A stretch of DNA of 51,743 bases from a virus. Positions 1-8,729 of this stretch are shown here, piece after piece. The notes under the pieces are model-generated. The model saw nothing but the letters and a program-made list of their open reading frames with translations, did not search any database and was not told the origin of the DNA. The number at the start of each line of letters is the position of its first letter. The first letter of the stretch is position 1. The position numbers were made by a program, and so were the translations under genes. Location of the stretch: positions 1-51,743 of IMG/VR virus record IMGVR_UViG_3300023106_000005; one strand, 5' to 3'.

Positions 1-127
1 TAAAGGAAAAAAATTCTCTTTTAGACAGATTAGGAACCGGTGATGAAACAAAAATTGCTATATCTATAGGCAGGGCGGCCATGATTCAAAGAAAAACACT
101 AAAAGAAGAATTAAAAAAAACAGAAAA
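1..127. repeat. Terminal direct repeat, left copy
   Basis: These 127 bases are identical to bases 51617-51743. An exact end repeat of this length is what an assembler leaves when it runs once round a circular or circularly permuted molecule. The copy lies inside the tape-measure gene, and joining the ends keeps that reading frame open. A biological terminal repeat is less likely because it would be short and inside a coding sequence. Confidence 0.93.
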
Positions 128-1883
128 TGAGTTAAAAGATTTTAATCCTTATGCTATTAATCTTTCGGGAAGAAGTGGTAAAGATATAAAATTAGAAAAA
201 GAAAGATTGATTAAAGCTATAGCGGAACAGGAGCAAATTTTAATTGAATCTCAAAAAAAAATAAGAGGTATTGGTAAAAAATCAGAAGTTTCTAAGAAAG
301 AAGAAGAACCGCCTATAGGTTTATCCGACAAAGAACTAAAAGATGCTTTAAAACGCCAAAAAGAATTAAACGATGCTTTGTTTGAATTGGAACGCCAAAG
401 ACTAGAAAGAATTGCACAATTAAACGGAGAAATTGTTTCTGATGATAAATTAAAAGATGATATCCGAATAGGCGCTGCTAAAAATGTAAACAAAGCTGAA
501 TTAGATTTGATCGACCTTGTTAAACAGCACAAATTAGATGCTGATAAATTTGTTTTGGATGAAGATAAAATGAACGCCAATCAAAAGTTATTCATTGAGC
601 GTGAAGCAGCTAACAAAATTGTTGATGTAAACAAAAAAATGCAAAAAGATATTGATCAAATTCATTTGTTCGATGAGGCATCATATACTAAATCAATGGA
701 AAAACGTATTTCTCGTATCAACGAGAATATGAATAAAGAGTTGGAACTTGAAAATATTCGTTTCAAGGAATTAGGCGATTTAGAATCATTAAAATTTAGT
801 GAACGTGAAAAGCTTACGCAAGATCATGAAAACAGAATTTTTGAGATTAAAAAGAAAGCTGCATTGGCTTCTTTGCGTGCTCAGGCTGATACTTTACAAA
901 ATGAATTAGATGCATCAGATGCTTTACCTGATAAAGAACGTTTGACTGCTGAAAAACGTCAGGAAATAGCCGAAAAACTAAGTAAAGCTAAATCAGATAT
1001 TGCAGAAAAAGAGTTAGAAAAAAATGATAAGAAGAATAAAAAAATATTAGATGCTGAATTAAAATTAGCTGAAGATATTAGAGAAATTTCAAATGATTTA
1101 GCTAATGCATTGGGAAGTTTAGCAGATGCAATTTCAGAACGTAAACTCCAAAATATTGAAGCTGAAATCGATAAAAACAATGAGTTTTACGATAAACAAA
1201 TTGAATTAGCAGGTGAAGATGAAAATCAAAAAGACCTTTTAGAGAAAGAACGCGAAAAAAAGAACGAAATTCTTGAAAAGAAAAAACGTAAAGAACAGGA
1301 GAAACAAGCCAAATTTAATAAAGCTTTAGCAATCGCTCAGGCTGCTATTAATTTAGGTGTTGCCGTTACTGCTGCGTTAACCGTTGCGCCACCTGCATCA
1401 TTTGCTTTTGCTGCCATTACTGCTGCTATTGCCGCGGTTCAATTGGCTGCCGTTATCGCTACACCTATTCCTAAATATAAAGTGGGGCGTAAAGGCGGTA
1501 AAAAAGAAAAAGCGATTATTAATGATGGTGTTACTGGATCAGGAAATTATGTTCCGGAAGTTGTAGAATCAAAAGATGGAACCGCTAAAATTTACGAAGG
1601 TAAAAATCGTTTAGTTCAATTAATGGAAGGCGATACGGTTCATAAATCTGTTGGAGATTATACGGATAAAGAGCGTAAAAAACTATTGAATGGAGTTCAG
1701 GAAGAAGGGAAAAAACTAAATGAATTTCAGCGATTAGTTATCGTAAAAGATAAAAGAGATCCTGAACTGATAAATAAAATTGATAAATTGATAGAAGTAA
1801 CCCGCAGAAACAAACCTTCAAAATCAGAGCAAAAAAACGTAGATTTGTCTCATGCTTTTTGGAAACTTAAAAACCAATTGTAA
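1..1883 (+). CDS. Tail tape-measure protein, C-terminal part
   Basis: This is the 3' part of the gene that begins at 49756. The frame enters at base 3, and the first ATG in this part (base 81) is about codon 648 of 1247, so it is internal and not a start. The protein sets tail length and fills the tail lumen before DNA ejection. Much of this part is charged, Lys/Glu-rich coiled coil. A strongly hydrophobic Ala/Val/Ile stretch follows at about residues 1065-1110, typical of tape-measure C-termini. The tail-tip gene starts 3 bases after the stop. Confidence 0.9.
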   Translation, partial: KEKNSLLDRLGTGDETKIAISIGRAAMIQRKTLKEELKKTENELKDFNPYAINLSGRSGKDIKLEKERLIKAIAEQEQILIESQKKIRGIGKKSEVSKKEEEPPIGLSDKELKDALKRQKELNDALFELERQRLERIAQLNGEIVSDDKLKDDIRIGAAKNVNKAELDLIDLVKQHKLDADKFVLDEDKMNANQKLFIEREAANKIVDVNKKMQKDIDQIHLFDEASYTKSMEKRISRINENMNKELELENIRFKELGDLESLKFSEREKLTQDHENRIFEIKKKAALASLRAQADTLQNELDASDALPDKERLTAEKRQEIAEKLSKAKSDIAEKELEKNDKKNKKILDAELKLAEDIREISNDLANALGSLADAISERKLQNIEAEIDKNNEFYDKQIELAGEDENQKDLLEKEREKKNEILEKKKRKEQEKQAKFNKALAIAQAAINLGVAVTAALTVAPPASFAFAAITAAIAAVQLAAVIATPIPKYKVGRKGGKKEKAIINDGVTGSGNYVPEVVESKDGTAKIYEGKNRLVQLMEGDTVHKSVGDYTDKERKKLLNGVQEEGKKLNEFQRLVIVKDKRDPELINKIDKLIEVTRRNKPSKSEQKNVDLSHAFWKLKNQL

Positions 1884-1885
1884 AA

Positions 1886-4117
1886 ATGGGAAATGTAAAT
1901 CAAGGATATTTTGATCGAATAAGGTATATACTTAGAAATATTCATTTCGATGATGAAACTATTACGGAGCCTGAAGGATGGAAAAGCGATGAAGTCGAAT
2001 TGGAAAGAAGTAAAACGTACCACGGTATTTTTCAGCAATTTTCCAACTCTTTAAAATTTGTTGATGATGGGGCTTCATACATAAATACTGTTCGCCAATT
2101 ATACGGAATTAATGAACGGATAAAATTGATTCGTGAAGAAAGAAATCCTAAAACTGATGTGTGGGAACAAACATATTTCGGTTTTTTGGATTTATCTACA
2201 TGGGAAAGTCAAGAAGGCAAAATTTCGGTAAAATTCAATTCAGGAGGAATGGAACAAGCAATTAAAGCGCGTGATTCCGATAAAGTAGAAATAGATAGGA
2301 TAACCACATTTGATGGTTATCCTGTTGATTCTTTGCAACCTATTACCATTGAAGTTGATGGACGTGAAATATTTTTGAAATCTGAATATAAAGTAAAACC
2401 TGAAGAAAACCGAGTTGAATTAAATAATAGTACAACAGCAGGAAACACTAGAGGCTCAACAGTTGGAGTGCCTTTAAATTTATTCAGTAAATCGCATGAA
2501 AACGCACAATCGGTTTTGCCTGGCGGGAATGTTGGCGATAATAGTTGGGATAGAACCGCACCCGGGGAAGTTAGTAATATGTTCTTCGCGGTTTCTGATC
2601 GTAAAAGAACTTTACATATTAAATTCACTATTAAATTTACACCGGCTTTTTTAGATTTCAATGACGTTACTAATTTTAGATTTTGGTTAAGATTTGCGCA
2701 TTATAAAGACAGTAATGATTTTAATGTTAGAGAAAATAAAATGCTTTTTTCTAGTGATAGCTATTCTTATTTGGACAATAAAACATTTTCAATTTCATTT
2801 GATCAGGTTATTAATATCGAAGCAGGTGATTCTTTAGCATTGGTTTTTGATCAGAATTATGATGGCCGGGATGGTCACGGATCAAGATTAAATATGTTAG
2901 TGCGTGATATTGTGTGTAACGATTTTACAATTGAAGAAGATTCTTTTGTTGAAAAAAGCACAACCAAAGGTATTTTAATTTACGAATTATGCGATAGACT
3001 ACTTACTATCTGTACCAATCAAAAGAATTCACTTAGAAGTAATCTTTTAGGGCGTACCGATTTAGGTTATAATTTTGATGGAAAATGGTCATTGATGGGG
3101 TTTACTCACGGTTTTTGGATTCGTGGTTTTGATAAAAATTCGCCAACTGATGAAGCTGCCAAAGTTGAAAATCTTTTCAAACCATTATCAACTTCTTTCA
3201 AAGAAAATTACGAATCATTAAACGCTGTTTTGGCTGTTGGCATTGGAATTGAAAAAGAAGGTAATAAAGATGTTTTAAGAATCGAGGAACAATCATTCTT
3301 TTATAATAGAAATGTTACCGTAAGGCTTCCGAATCAAGTAAAAAAAGTAAAACGTAACGAAGCCCCGGACAGCTATTTTTCTTCATTAGAAACCGGATAT
3401 GATAAAGGCGGTGATTATGATGAAGCAATGGGATTGGATGAACCAAATGCAAAATCTAATTTTACAACTGTTATCAATGGATTGAAAAATACATTCAGTA
3501 AAGTATCAAAATTTCGTGCTGATAGTTATGGTTTTGAGTTCGCAAGAAGAAAGCCTGTAACTCTTAATAATACTGAAGATACAAGCTATGATAATGATAT
3601 TTGGTTTAATGATTTAAAAAGGGGGCCAAATAATGTATTTTTACAGCGTAAATGGCAGGATGATTTTGCTAAGTTGCCAACAGGAATTTTTAGCCCGACA
3701 ACCGCGTTTAATTTAAGGCTTTCGCCGTTCAATATAATGTTACGTCATGGATGGTTTTTTGGTGCGGGATTCGACAAATATCAAGATGAATTTGTTAGAT
3801 ATTCGAGTTCAACTGCCAACTCAAAATTAACTACTCAGTTAATCGGTAAACCTGAATATGCTGAAAATGGAGTTGTTCAAAACGCTGAATTAGACAAAGC
3901 AAGATTTGTTTGTGAAGAAATTGAGTTCGAACATGTTTGCGATTATGATGTAATGAAGCAAATTAACGGTACAACAATGATTAATGGCGTTCCTGTTAAA
4001 AATATTTATGGATTGATCGAGTTTGTAAATGAATTCAACCAAGTTGAAAAAGGTTTTCTTTTGAATTTAAAACCTACAGGAGAAGGAAAATTTAAAGTGA
4101 TAAAATTTAATAATTAA
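1886..4117 (+). CDS. Large tail-tip protein (distal-tail/hub position)
   Basis: A 743-residue protein encoded directly after the tape measure, where siphophages carry distal-tail and tail-associated hub genes. I recognise no named domain. It is mostly polar and probably beta-rich, with several aromatic-rich segments and no signal peptide or membrane segment. The ATG lies 3 bases after the tape-measure stop, and the next gene begins 3 bases after this one ends, so they are probably co-transcribed. The tail-tip role is inferred from position and size. Confidence 0.6.
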   Translation: MGNVNQGYFDRIRYILRNIHFDDETITEPEGWKSDEVELERSKTYHGIFQQFSNSLKFVDDGASYINTVRQLYGINERIKLIREERNPKTDVWEQTYFGFLDLSTWESQEGKISVKFNSGGMEQAIKARDSDKVEIDRITTFDGYPVDSLQPITIEVDGREIFLKSEYKVKPEENRVELNNSTTAGNTRGSTVGVPLNLFSKSHENAQSVLPGGNVGDNSWDRTAPGEVSNMFFAVSDRKRTLHIKFTIKFTPAFLDFNDVTNFRFWLRFAHYKDSNDFNVRENKMLFSSDSYSYLDNKTFSISFDQVINIEAGDSLALVFDQNYDGRDGHGSRLNMLVRDIVCNDFTIEEDSFVEKSTTKGILIYELCDRLLTICTNQKNSLRSNLLGRTDLGYNFDGKWSLMGFTHGFWIRGFDKNSPTDEAAKVENLFKPLSTSFKENYESLNAVLAVGIGIEKEGNKDVLRIEEQSFFYNRNVTVRLPNQVKKVKRNEAPDSYFSSLETGYDKGGDYDEAMGLDEPNAKSNFTTVINGLKNTFSKVSKFRADSYGFEFARRKPVTLNNTEDTSYDNDIWFNDLKRGPNNVFLQRKWQDDFAKLPTGIFSPTTAFNLRLSPFNIMLRHGWFFGAGFDKYQDEFVRYSSSTANSKLTTQLIGKPEYAENGVVQNAELDKARFVCEEIEFEHVCDYDVMKQINGTTMINGVPVKNIYGLIEFVNEFNQVEKGFLLNLKPTGEGKFKVIKFNN

Positions 4118-4120
4118 GAT

Positions 4121-6151
4121 ATGGCTTATTCAAAAATAACAATACAGTTCAATACGGTTCCGGTTTTTAATCATTCTGTCTATATAGATCAAGAATCGGG
4201 TGGTTATCCTAATTTTATTAGAGAAACATTCAGAACAAAAAGATTAGGACAATATCAGGCTGAAATGCCTTTAGATATTTCAGATGAAACATCTATTGAA
4301 CCTATTTATGCAGGATATGTTTCTGATTTTTTCAGAACAGCTTTTAATTTAGACTTTAATTCTGCTAATTTATTTACTGTCGAATCAATAAGAGGTCCTG
4401 TAAATTCAGGAATAGGAACAGTTATTATAACGGCTAATTTTCCTAATGCCGTTTTTTCCAATGCTTCTGCTGATGGCGATGTAACTTTTACAATTGAAAA
4501 TGAACCGGCCGTTCCTGTAATTTCTATTGAGGAAATCACATTATCAGAAGCAACTACAAATAAATGTCAAAATGTAAAAGTAAATGTCACAACGAGCACA
4601 TTAGCAACTAAAATATTAAGCCCAATTGTAGTAAACCCAAATTCATCAAACCCTTTTTCTTTTGATTGGTTGCGCGGCCAAACATTTAATTTGCTTGTAG
4701 AGGATTCAAATGGATTTCAGGCTTCACAATCAATTACAATGCCGAGTGTTTTAACACCTGATAATTTTGCTATAACTGCAAATAATAGTCCTAACGGAGG
4801 AACGGCAATTATAACACCTATCGGATTGACCGGATTAGAATTAGAATATAGTTTGGATGGTACTACATGGCAGGAAGAAAATGTTTTTCCTGGTTTATCA
4901 GTTGGAAGTTTCACCGCTTATATCCGTGATAAGTTTGGGTGCTCAGTTACGAAAGATTTTGTTGTAAGTGAATTCAATGTTACAGAACCGTATTTTTATA
5001 TTTCAAAGTCAAATTCAATTCGTTTTGCACTTCGTCAAACATGGAATGATGTCACTATTTTCAAAACAGATGAAAATACTTTGAGTTGTGAAAGTGATGT
5101 TATTTTACCATATCAGGAAATTCAGGATTTTAAAACAGAAGATATTATTACAACACAATTCAAATCTAATTATTCAACAAATACCGTAAAGACAATTGAT
5201 AGCAACGGAGTAGAATTAAATGTAACTATCTACAAAAAAAGCAACAACATTGGCATAAAAGACAAGCGACAAGCGATAAAACACGACTTAGGTAACTCCA
5301 AGACCGGAATTTATTTTAATGCCGGTAATACGTATGATTTTGATACAAATGTTGTAAATGGTAGCTATGTTTTGAATGGCGGTTTGCCTGAATGGGGCCG
5401 AATTGGAAATTATATTCAAATTGATGCAGCATGGTTTGAAATCGAACAAATCATTTATGATGAAGCCAAAACTGCTGATGTATTAGTTATCTCAAACATT
5501 TATACCGGAATCGATGCTTCTATAATTGTGGGATCCATTTATAATCGTGAAAACTATGAGGTTTACGAATTCATTAATAACATGGTTGATTTTGAAAACA
5601 ATTTATTTAGAGTTCAAATAAATGCAGAAAACGAACTATTCCCGGATATCGAATATCTGAGCGAAGAAATAAATGTTTCGGATAATGTTGAAGATCTTTT
5701 AGAGTTGAAATACAAAAACAATTCCAATACCGATATTGTTTATTCAACAGGAATTGAGCATTTAATTAGAGTTCCGTTCAATAAAATTAATGGTAAATAC
5801 GATGAAGAATCAGAAACTTATAAAACTGATACAACCTCAAAATTGTTGAGTGCTGATTTATATGAAGTAGATGAATTCGTTTTCGAGCCTAACACGAAAG
5901 AAATTTGGAGAAAGATAAATATAGCTCTTACACATGAAATTGTCGTTATTAATGGCGTTTCCTATGTAAAAAATGCAGGTTTCAATACAGATGGACCTTT
6001 GGCTGAAACAAATTTATATGTTTTAAGCGCTACAATGGTTAAAACAGGTAATGTTTACAATAGTAAATCGAATGCGCCTTTTGAATATAGTGAAACGCCA
6101 ATTGATATGCCGGCATTGATTAAGACAGATTCAGGATTTTTGGAAATATAA
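4121..6151 (+). CDS. Tail protein with a SprB-like (gliding-adhesin) repeat
   Basis: A 676-residue protein that closes the rightward tail operon. Residues about 243-275 match the Bacteroidota SprB-type Ig-like repeat: YSLDGTTWQ, then a Phe-x-x-Leu-x-x-Gly turn, then IRDKFGCS at the end. That repeat is known from gliding and type IX-secreted adhesins of flavobacteria. The upstream part (about 1-220) is Thr/Ser/Asn-rich and probably beta-sandwich. A tail-tip, fibre or receptor-contact role is inferred from position and the repeat. A bidirectional terminator follows the stop. Confidence 0.6.
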   Translation: MAYSKITIQFNTVPVFNHSVYIDQESGGYPNFIRETFRTKRLGQYQAEMPLDISDETSIEPIYAGYVSDFFRTAFNLDFNSANLFTVESIRGPVNSGIGTVIITANFPNAVFSNASADGDVTFTIENEPAVPVISIEEITLSEATTNKCQNVKVNVTTSTLATKILSPIVVNPNSSNPFSFDWLRGQTFNLLVEDSNGFQASQSITMPSVLTPDNFAITANNSPNGGTAIITPIGLTGLELEYSLDGTTWQEENVFPGLSVGSFTAYIRDKFGCSVTKDFVVSEFNVTEPYFYISKSNSIRFALRQTWNDVTIFKTDENTLSCESDVILPYQEIQDFKTEDIITTQFKSNYSTNTVKTIDSNGVELNVTIYKKSNNIGIKDKRQAIKHDLGNSKTGIYFNAGNTYDFDTNVVNGSYVLNGGLPEWGRIGNYIQIDAAWFEIEQIIYDEAKTADVLVISNIYTGIDASIIVGSIYNRENYEVYEFINNMVDFENNLFRVQINAENELFPDIEYLSEEINVSDNVEDLLELKYKNNSNTDIVYSTGIEHLIRVPFNKINGKYDEESETYKTDTTSKLLSADLYEVDEFVFEPNTKEIWRKINIALTHEIVVINGVSYVKNAGFNTDGPLAETNLYVLSATMVKTGNVYNSKSNAPFEYSETPIDMPALIKTDSGFLEI

Positions 6152-6181
6152 ATTGTCACATATTTATGTTATAAACGTGAC

Positions 6182-6218
6182 AAAAAAAAGCCGTATCGAT
6201 TATGATGCGGCTTTTTTA
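6182..6218. terminator. Bidirectional intrinsic terminator
   Basis: An 8-bp stem, GCCGTATC paired with GATGCGGC (one G-T pair), is flanked by an A-run on the left and a T-run on the right. It can stop the rightward tail operon and the leftward ten-gene operon. A second hairpin (TTGTCAC with GTGACAA, 6153-6183) lies just before it. Confidence 0.85.
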
Positions 6219-6446
6219 TTAAAATAAATTAAATTTTCCATCAGGACCGTAGATAACGCCTTTTTCTATTGGTATATAAGGATTGTTTTTTGAATTATTT
6301 CTAACAAAAGACTTACCTTTTTTATGTATACAAGCTTTACATTCTTCAATTAGATATTTTTTACCTGAACGACATTCTGAAGGTGCTAAGAATCTACACG
6401 AACAACCTTGTTTTATTTTGTCGATTTCAATTTTAGATACTTTCAT
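6219..6446 (-). CDS. Small Cys-rich protein, unknown
   Basis: A 75-residue protein, last gene of the leftward operon. Cys residues fall as C-x-C near residues 15-17 and C-x-x-C near 36-39, with one more near 24, which suggests a small metal site. The rest is Lys-rich. No named family recognised. It ends at the bidirectional terminator. Confidence 0.65.
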   Translation of the reverse strand: MKVSKIEIDKIKQGCSCRFLAPSECRSGKKYLIEECKACIHKKGKSFVRNNSKNNPYIPIEKGVIYGPDGKFNLF

Positions 6447-6449
6447 AAT

Positions 6450-6788
6450 TTACATTTCAAATGTTTTGTTTTTAAGTATTATTTCATTAAAAACTTTTGG
6501 ATCAATTTTGTTAGCTTCTTCATACCATTCAGGAACTATGATATTTACTTTTTCTGATTCGTAAAGGTTTTGTTTATGAGAATCATTTACAATCATTAAA
6601 TCAGCATTATTAGAGCCTAATTTATATTTTGGAATTGGCATTATTCCAAGCATTGCAGATTTCAAATTCATTAATGAATAAACAAGTTTTGTTGCGTGAT
6701 GCAGCAATTTAAGTGTATCAATTTGTGATCTTTGGATTGACTTTCTTTTCTTTTTATTCTTGTGGATTGAATAATAATTCTTTTTCAT
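6450..6788 (-). CDS. Hypothetical protein, basic N-terminus
   Basis: A 112-residue protein in the leftward operon. The first 20 residues are very basic (several Lys and Arg), then a helical segment follows. No named domain recognised. Its start overlaps the stop of the preceding gene (6785-7003) by 4 bases (ATGA type), which supports translation coupling. Confidence 0.6.
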   Translation of the reverse strand: MKKNYYSIHKNKKKRKSIQRSQIDTLKLLHHATKLVYSLMNLKSAMLGIMPIPKYKLGSNNADLMIVNDSHKQNLYESEKVNIIVPEWYEEANKIDPKVFNEIILKNKTFEM

Positions 6789-7003
6789 GAGTTTTTATAT
6801 TTGTTATAAAGATATTTTGATTTAAACTTTCTGTCATTTTTAAAGTCACCATCTAAAAATCGAACCATTTCTATACAATGCGTATAATAACCGCGAGGTG
6901 ACCAAAAACGACACACTATAAATTCATCTTCTAAATCTGTGAATTCAGATACTACAACATGTTTTATACCTCTGAAACACCAAAATATATCTCCTATTTT
7001 CAT
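6785..7003 (-). CDS. Small beta-rich protein, unknown
   Basis: A 72-residue protein that begins MKIGDIFWCF and has alternating hydrophobic segments, suggesting a small SH3-like barrel. That fold is a guess from pattern only. It overlaps both neighbouring genes by 4 bases, so it is part of the tightly packed leftward operon. Confidence 0.6.
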   Translation of the reverse strand: MKIGDIFWCFRGIKHVVVSEFTDLEDEFIVCRFWSPRGYYTHCIEMVRFLDGDFKNDRKFKSKYLYNKYKNS

Positions 7004-7215
7004 AATTTTTTAATTTCTTGTTTAACTTTTCTATAAAACAAAATATCCTTATTTAATAATTCTTCGCAATTCAATAAAGGCATTTTAGCTAACTTTAACG
7101 AGTCATGTTTTATTTTAATTAAAGTATTATAAATCACGTCTATATATAATAAAGCTATTTCTATAGAAAAATTATGTTTATTTAATAATTCGAATGCTTT
7201 TTCTTTTGGTGTCAT
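7000..7215 (-). CDS. Small helical protein, unknown
   Basis: A 71-residue protein, predominantly helical by composition, that begins MTPKEKAFELLNKH. The opening resembles another phage protein in this window (24819-25067, MITPKQQAVNLIEDF), so the two may be distant paralogues. It overlaps the next gene by 4 bases. No function can be assigned. Confidence 0.6.
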   Translation of the reverse strand: MTPKEKAFELLNKHNFSIEIALLYIDVIYNTLIKIKHDSLKLAKMPLLNCEELLNKDILFYRKVKQEIKKL

Positions 7216-7227
7216 AATTTTGTATTT

Positions 7228-7431
7228 TTAATTAAAACGCCCTTTATCACCTTTGAAATTTATCATTTTTATGAAACGTTTTCTTAGTGATTCATCAGAA
7301 ACAATATAGTTTTTTAATTCAGGCTTGTTTTTCTCTTTTTGTCTATACCTTAAAAGTACTTCTTGAAAAACAGCTTCTGTTGCTATTTCGGGATATTTAT
7401 TTTCTACACTCATAACTTTTATTTTTTCCAA
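7228..7431 (-). CDS. Small charged protein, unknown
   Basis: A 67-residue, strongly charged protein in the leftward operon. It overlaps the stop of the preceding gene (7419-7604) by 13 bases. No domain recognised. Confidence 0.55.
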   Translation of the reverse strand: MEKIKVMSVENKYPEIATEAVFQEVLLRYRQKEKNKPELKNYIVSDESLRKRFIKMINFKGDKGRFN

Positions 7432-7604
7432 AATCCCTTTCGGAATCTATCAATTTTTGTTTCAGTACTTCCTTGTGTTGTGTAATCAACTTCGATTAAT
7501 CCATCGGTCAAACCAATGCATTTTCCAACTGCAATTTTATTATCGTATTCGAAATAAACAGCATCACCTGGATTTATTTCTTTTGGGTCGCTGAATAAGG
7601 TCAT
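7419..7604 (-). CDS. Small beta-rich protein, unknown
   Basis: A 61-residue protein with a central INPGDAVYFEYD segment and several short beta-strand-like runs, consistent with a small barrel. That fold is inferred from pattern only. It lies one base from the preceding operon gene. Confidence 0.55.
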   Translation of the reverse strand: MTLFSDPKEINPGDAVYFEYDNKIAVGKCIGLTDGLIEVDYTTQGSTETKIDRFRKGFWKK

Positions 7605-7605
7605 A

Positions 7606-7884
7606 TTAAATAATTATTTCAGCGTTAAATTCAATATAATTCTGATATCTTAATCTTTCACGATATTCAGCTTCACTTTCTGACTCAAGTTGTTTATTAT
7701 CAAATGGATCAATCATGCTAAAAGATAAAAGTTCTTTTCGTTTTTCGATTGGTAGACTATTAAAAGAATCTGTTAGAAATTTTATTTCTGCAAATTCAAT
7801 ATAGCTTTTCTGAGAAGCAGCATAAATATGCCTTTGATTACGCCATCTTTTTCTATCGTTCGGGAATATTTCGTTTGTTTCCAT
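7606..7884 (-). CDS. Small acidic protein, unknown
   Basis: A 92-residue protein, Glu/Arg-rich and probably helical in its second half. The gene sits 1-2 bases from each neighbour in the leftward operon. No domain recognised. Confidence 0.55.
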   Translation of the reverse strand: METNEIFPNDRKRWRNQRHIYAASQKSYIEFAEIKFLTDSFNSLPIEKRKELLSFSMIDPFDNKQLESESEAEYRERLRYQNYIEFNAEIII

Positions 7885-7886
7885 AA

Positions 7887-8138
7887 TTATAAATAATAAT
7901 ATTTAGGTTCTTCTAATATTTTTTCAAGTCGTGCTTTGGCTGATTCAAGGGAATCATAACCGCCTTTAATAAATGGATTTACAAGCCTATCTTGAAATTT
8001 TACATTATCATCGTAAGTAACCCATTTTTCACGTTCAGTTAATATGAAACAAAGAATTACTAATTTAGGTTCTCTTACTCGTTTTTCAATAACGAATCTA
8101 TCATCGTATTCTTTTATTCTGAAATCATCTTTATTCAT
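7887..8138 (-). CDS. Small phage protein, unknown
   Basis: An 83-residue protein with alternating charged and aromatic residues (KEYDDRFVIEKR near the start) and a C-terminal helix rich in Lys and Glu. The start overlaps the upstream gene's stop by 4 bases. No function assigned. Confidence 0.55.
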   Translation of the reverse strand: MNKDDFRIKEYDDRFVIEKRVREPKLVILCFILTEREKWVTYDDNVKFQDRLVNPFIKGGYDSLESAKARLEKILEEPKYYYL

Positions 8139-8413
8139 GATGTTGCTTTTTCTATTAGTTCAGATATATTCACAGAAAACATATTTATTTCGTGTTCGCT
8201 TGGCATTTGTCTTTTAGTAAATAAATCTTTTACTTTATTTAACATTTCCAACATTTCAGGAGCGCAAGCAATTAGTTTTGCGTTGGCATTACCGTTTTTT
8301 GTATTGTAAATATACCCTATGTTTTCGCCACCATCGCTTCTAATATCAAAAACTGAATCGTTAAAAGCTTTATTATTCCACTCTCCTTTTGTTCCTTTAA
8401 ATTCCATAATCAT
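8135..8413 (-). CDS. Small conserved phage protein (ANAKLIA...PEML signature)
   Basis: A 92-residue protein. It opens with F-K-G-T-K-G-E-W and carries NANAKLIACAPEMLEML in the middle. From general knowledge this is a signature of small phage and prophage proteins of unknown function (usual form ANAKLIAAAPELLEAL). M3 could also be the start. It overlaps the next gene by 4 bases and the upstream gene by one base. The family is recognised but has no known role. Confidence 0.65.
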   Translation of the reverse strand: MIMEFKGTKGEWNNKAFNDSVFDIRSDGGENIGYIYNTKNGNANAKLIACAPEMLEMLNKVKDLFTKRQMPSEHEINMFSVNISELIEKATS

Positions 8414-8628
8414 TAATTTAAATTGTTTAAAATATTTTCTTTTGTTTGTTCGTCGATGATATGAATATTTTTATGCTCGTGCTTATGGTGATGAACTGAG
8501 TTATCAATAAAAGTATAAGTTGATTTATTTTCGCTTGGAAAAAACATATCAAAAACGCCTATAGCTATTTTGTAGCCAACATAACCAAACAGCCAAAATC
8601 CTAAACCGATTATAAATAATACTATCAT
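8413..8628 (-). CDS. Small single-span membrane protein with His-rich tail
   Basis: A 71-residue protein, first gene of the leftward operon. Residues about 2-30 form one hydrophobic membrane segment. A His/Lys-rich stretch (HHHKHEHKNIH) follows at about 46-57. It would sit in the inner membrane. A metal-binding role for the His cluster is possible but unproven. Confidence 0.6.
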   Translation of the reverse strand: MIVLFIIGLGFWLFGYVGYKIAIGVFDMFFPSENKSTYTFIDNSVHHHKHEHKNIHIIDEQTKENILNNLN

Positions 8629-8632
8629 ACAG

Positions 8633-8640
8633 CAAATTTA
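8633..8640 (-). promoter_or_regulatory. Possible leftward promoter (-7 box)
   Basis: Read on the minus strand this is TAAATTTG, which fits the Bacteroidota -7 box TAnnTTTG, 4 bases before the ATG of the first leftward gene. No clear -33 TTTG is visible, so the call is weak. An initiation site this close would give an almost leaderless mRNA. Confidence 0.35.
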
Positions 8641-8701
8641 TGACAAAATAGCATTGAAAATTTGGTAATACGTAGTTTAGAATGTTTCTAAATAAATTAC
8701 T

Positions 8702-8709
8702 TACATTTG
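8702..8709 (+). promoter_or_regulatory. Promoter for the tail-fibre gene (-7 box TACATTTG)
   Basis: TACATTTG matches the Bacteroidota TAnnTTTG box exactly and lies 20 bases before the fibre start at 8730. The fibre gene therefore has its own promoter, separate from the tail operon. The box also rules out the longer upstream start at 8682. Confidence 0.65.
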
Positions 8710-8729
8710 TAAAACTAAATATTATAAAA

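Noticed and set aside
1384-1566. Second plus-strand frame inside the tape measure
   Set aside because: Low-complexity Leu-rich frame produced by the Ala-rich coding sequence in another frame.
2317-2661. Minus-strand open frames opposite the large structural genes
   Set aside because: These are shadow frames with unlikely composition over well-supported plus-strand genes; the same applies to other opposite-strand frames outside 6.2-8.6 kb.
8682-8729. Longer start for the tail fibre at 8682
   Set aside because: The promoter -7 box lies downstream of that ATG, so it would not be in the transcript from this promoter.
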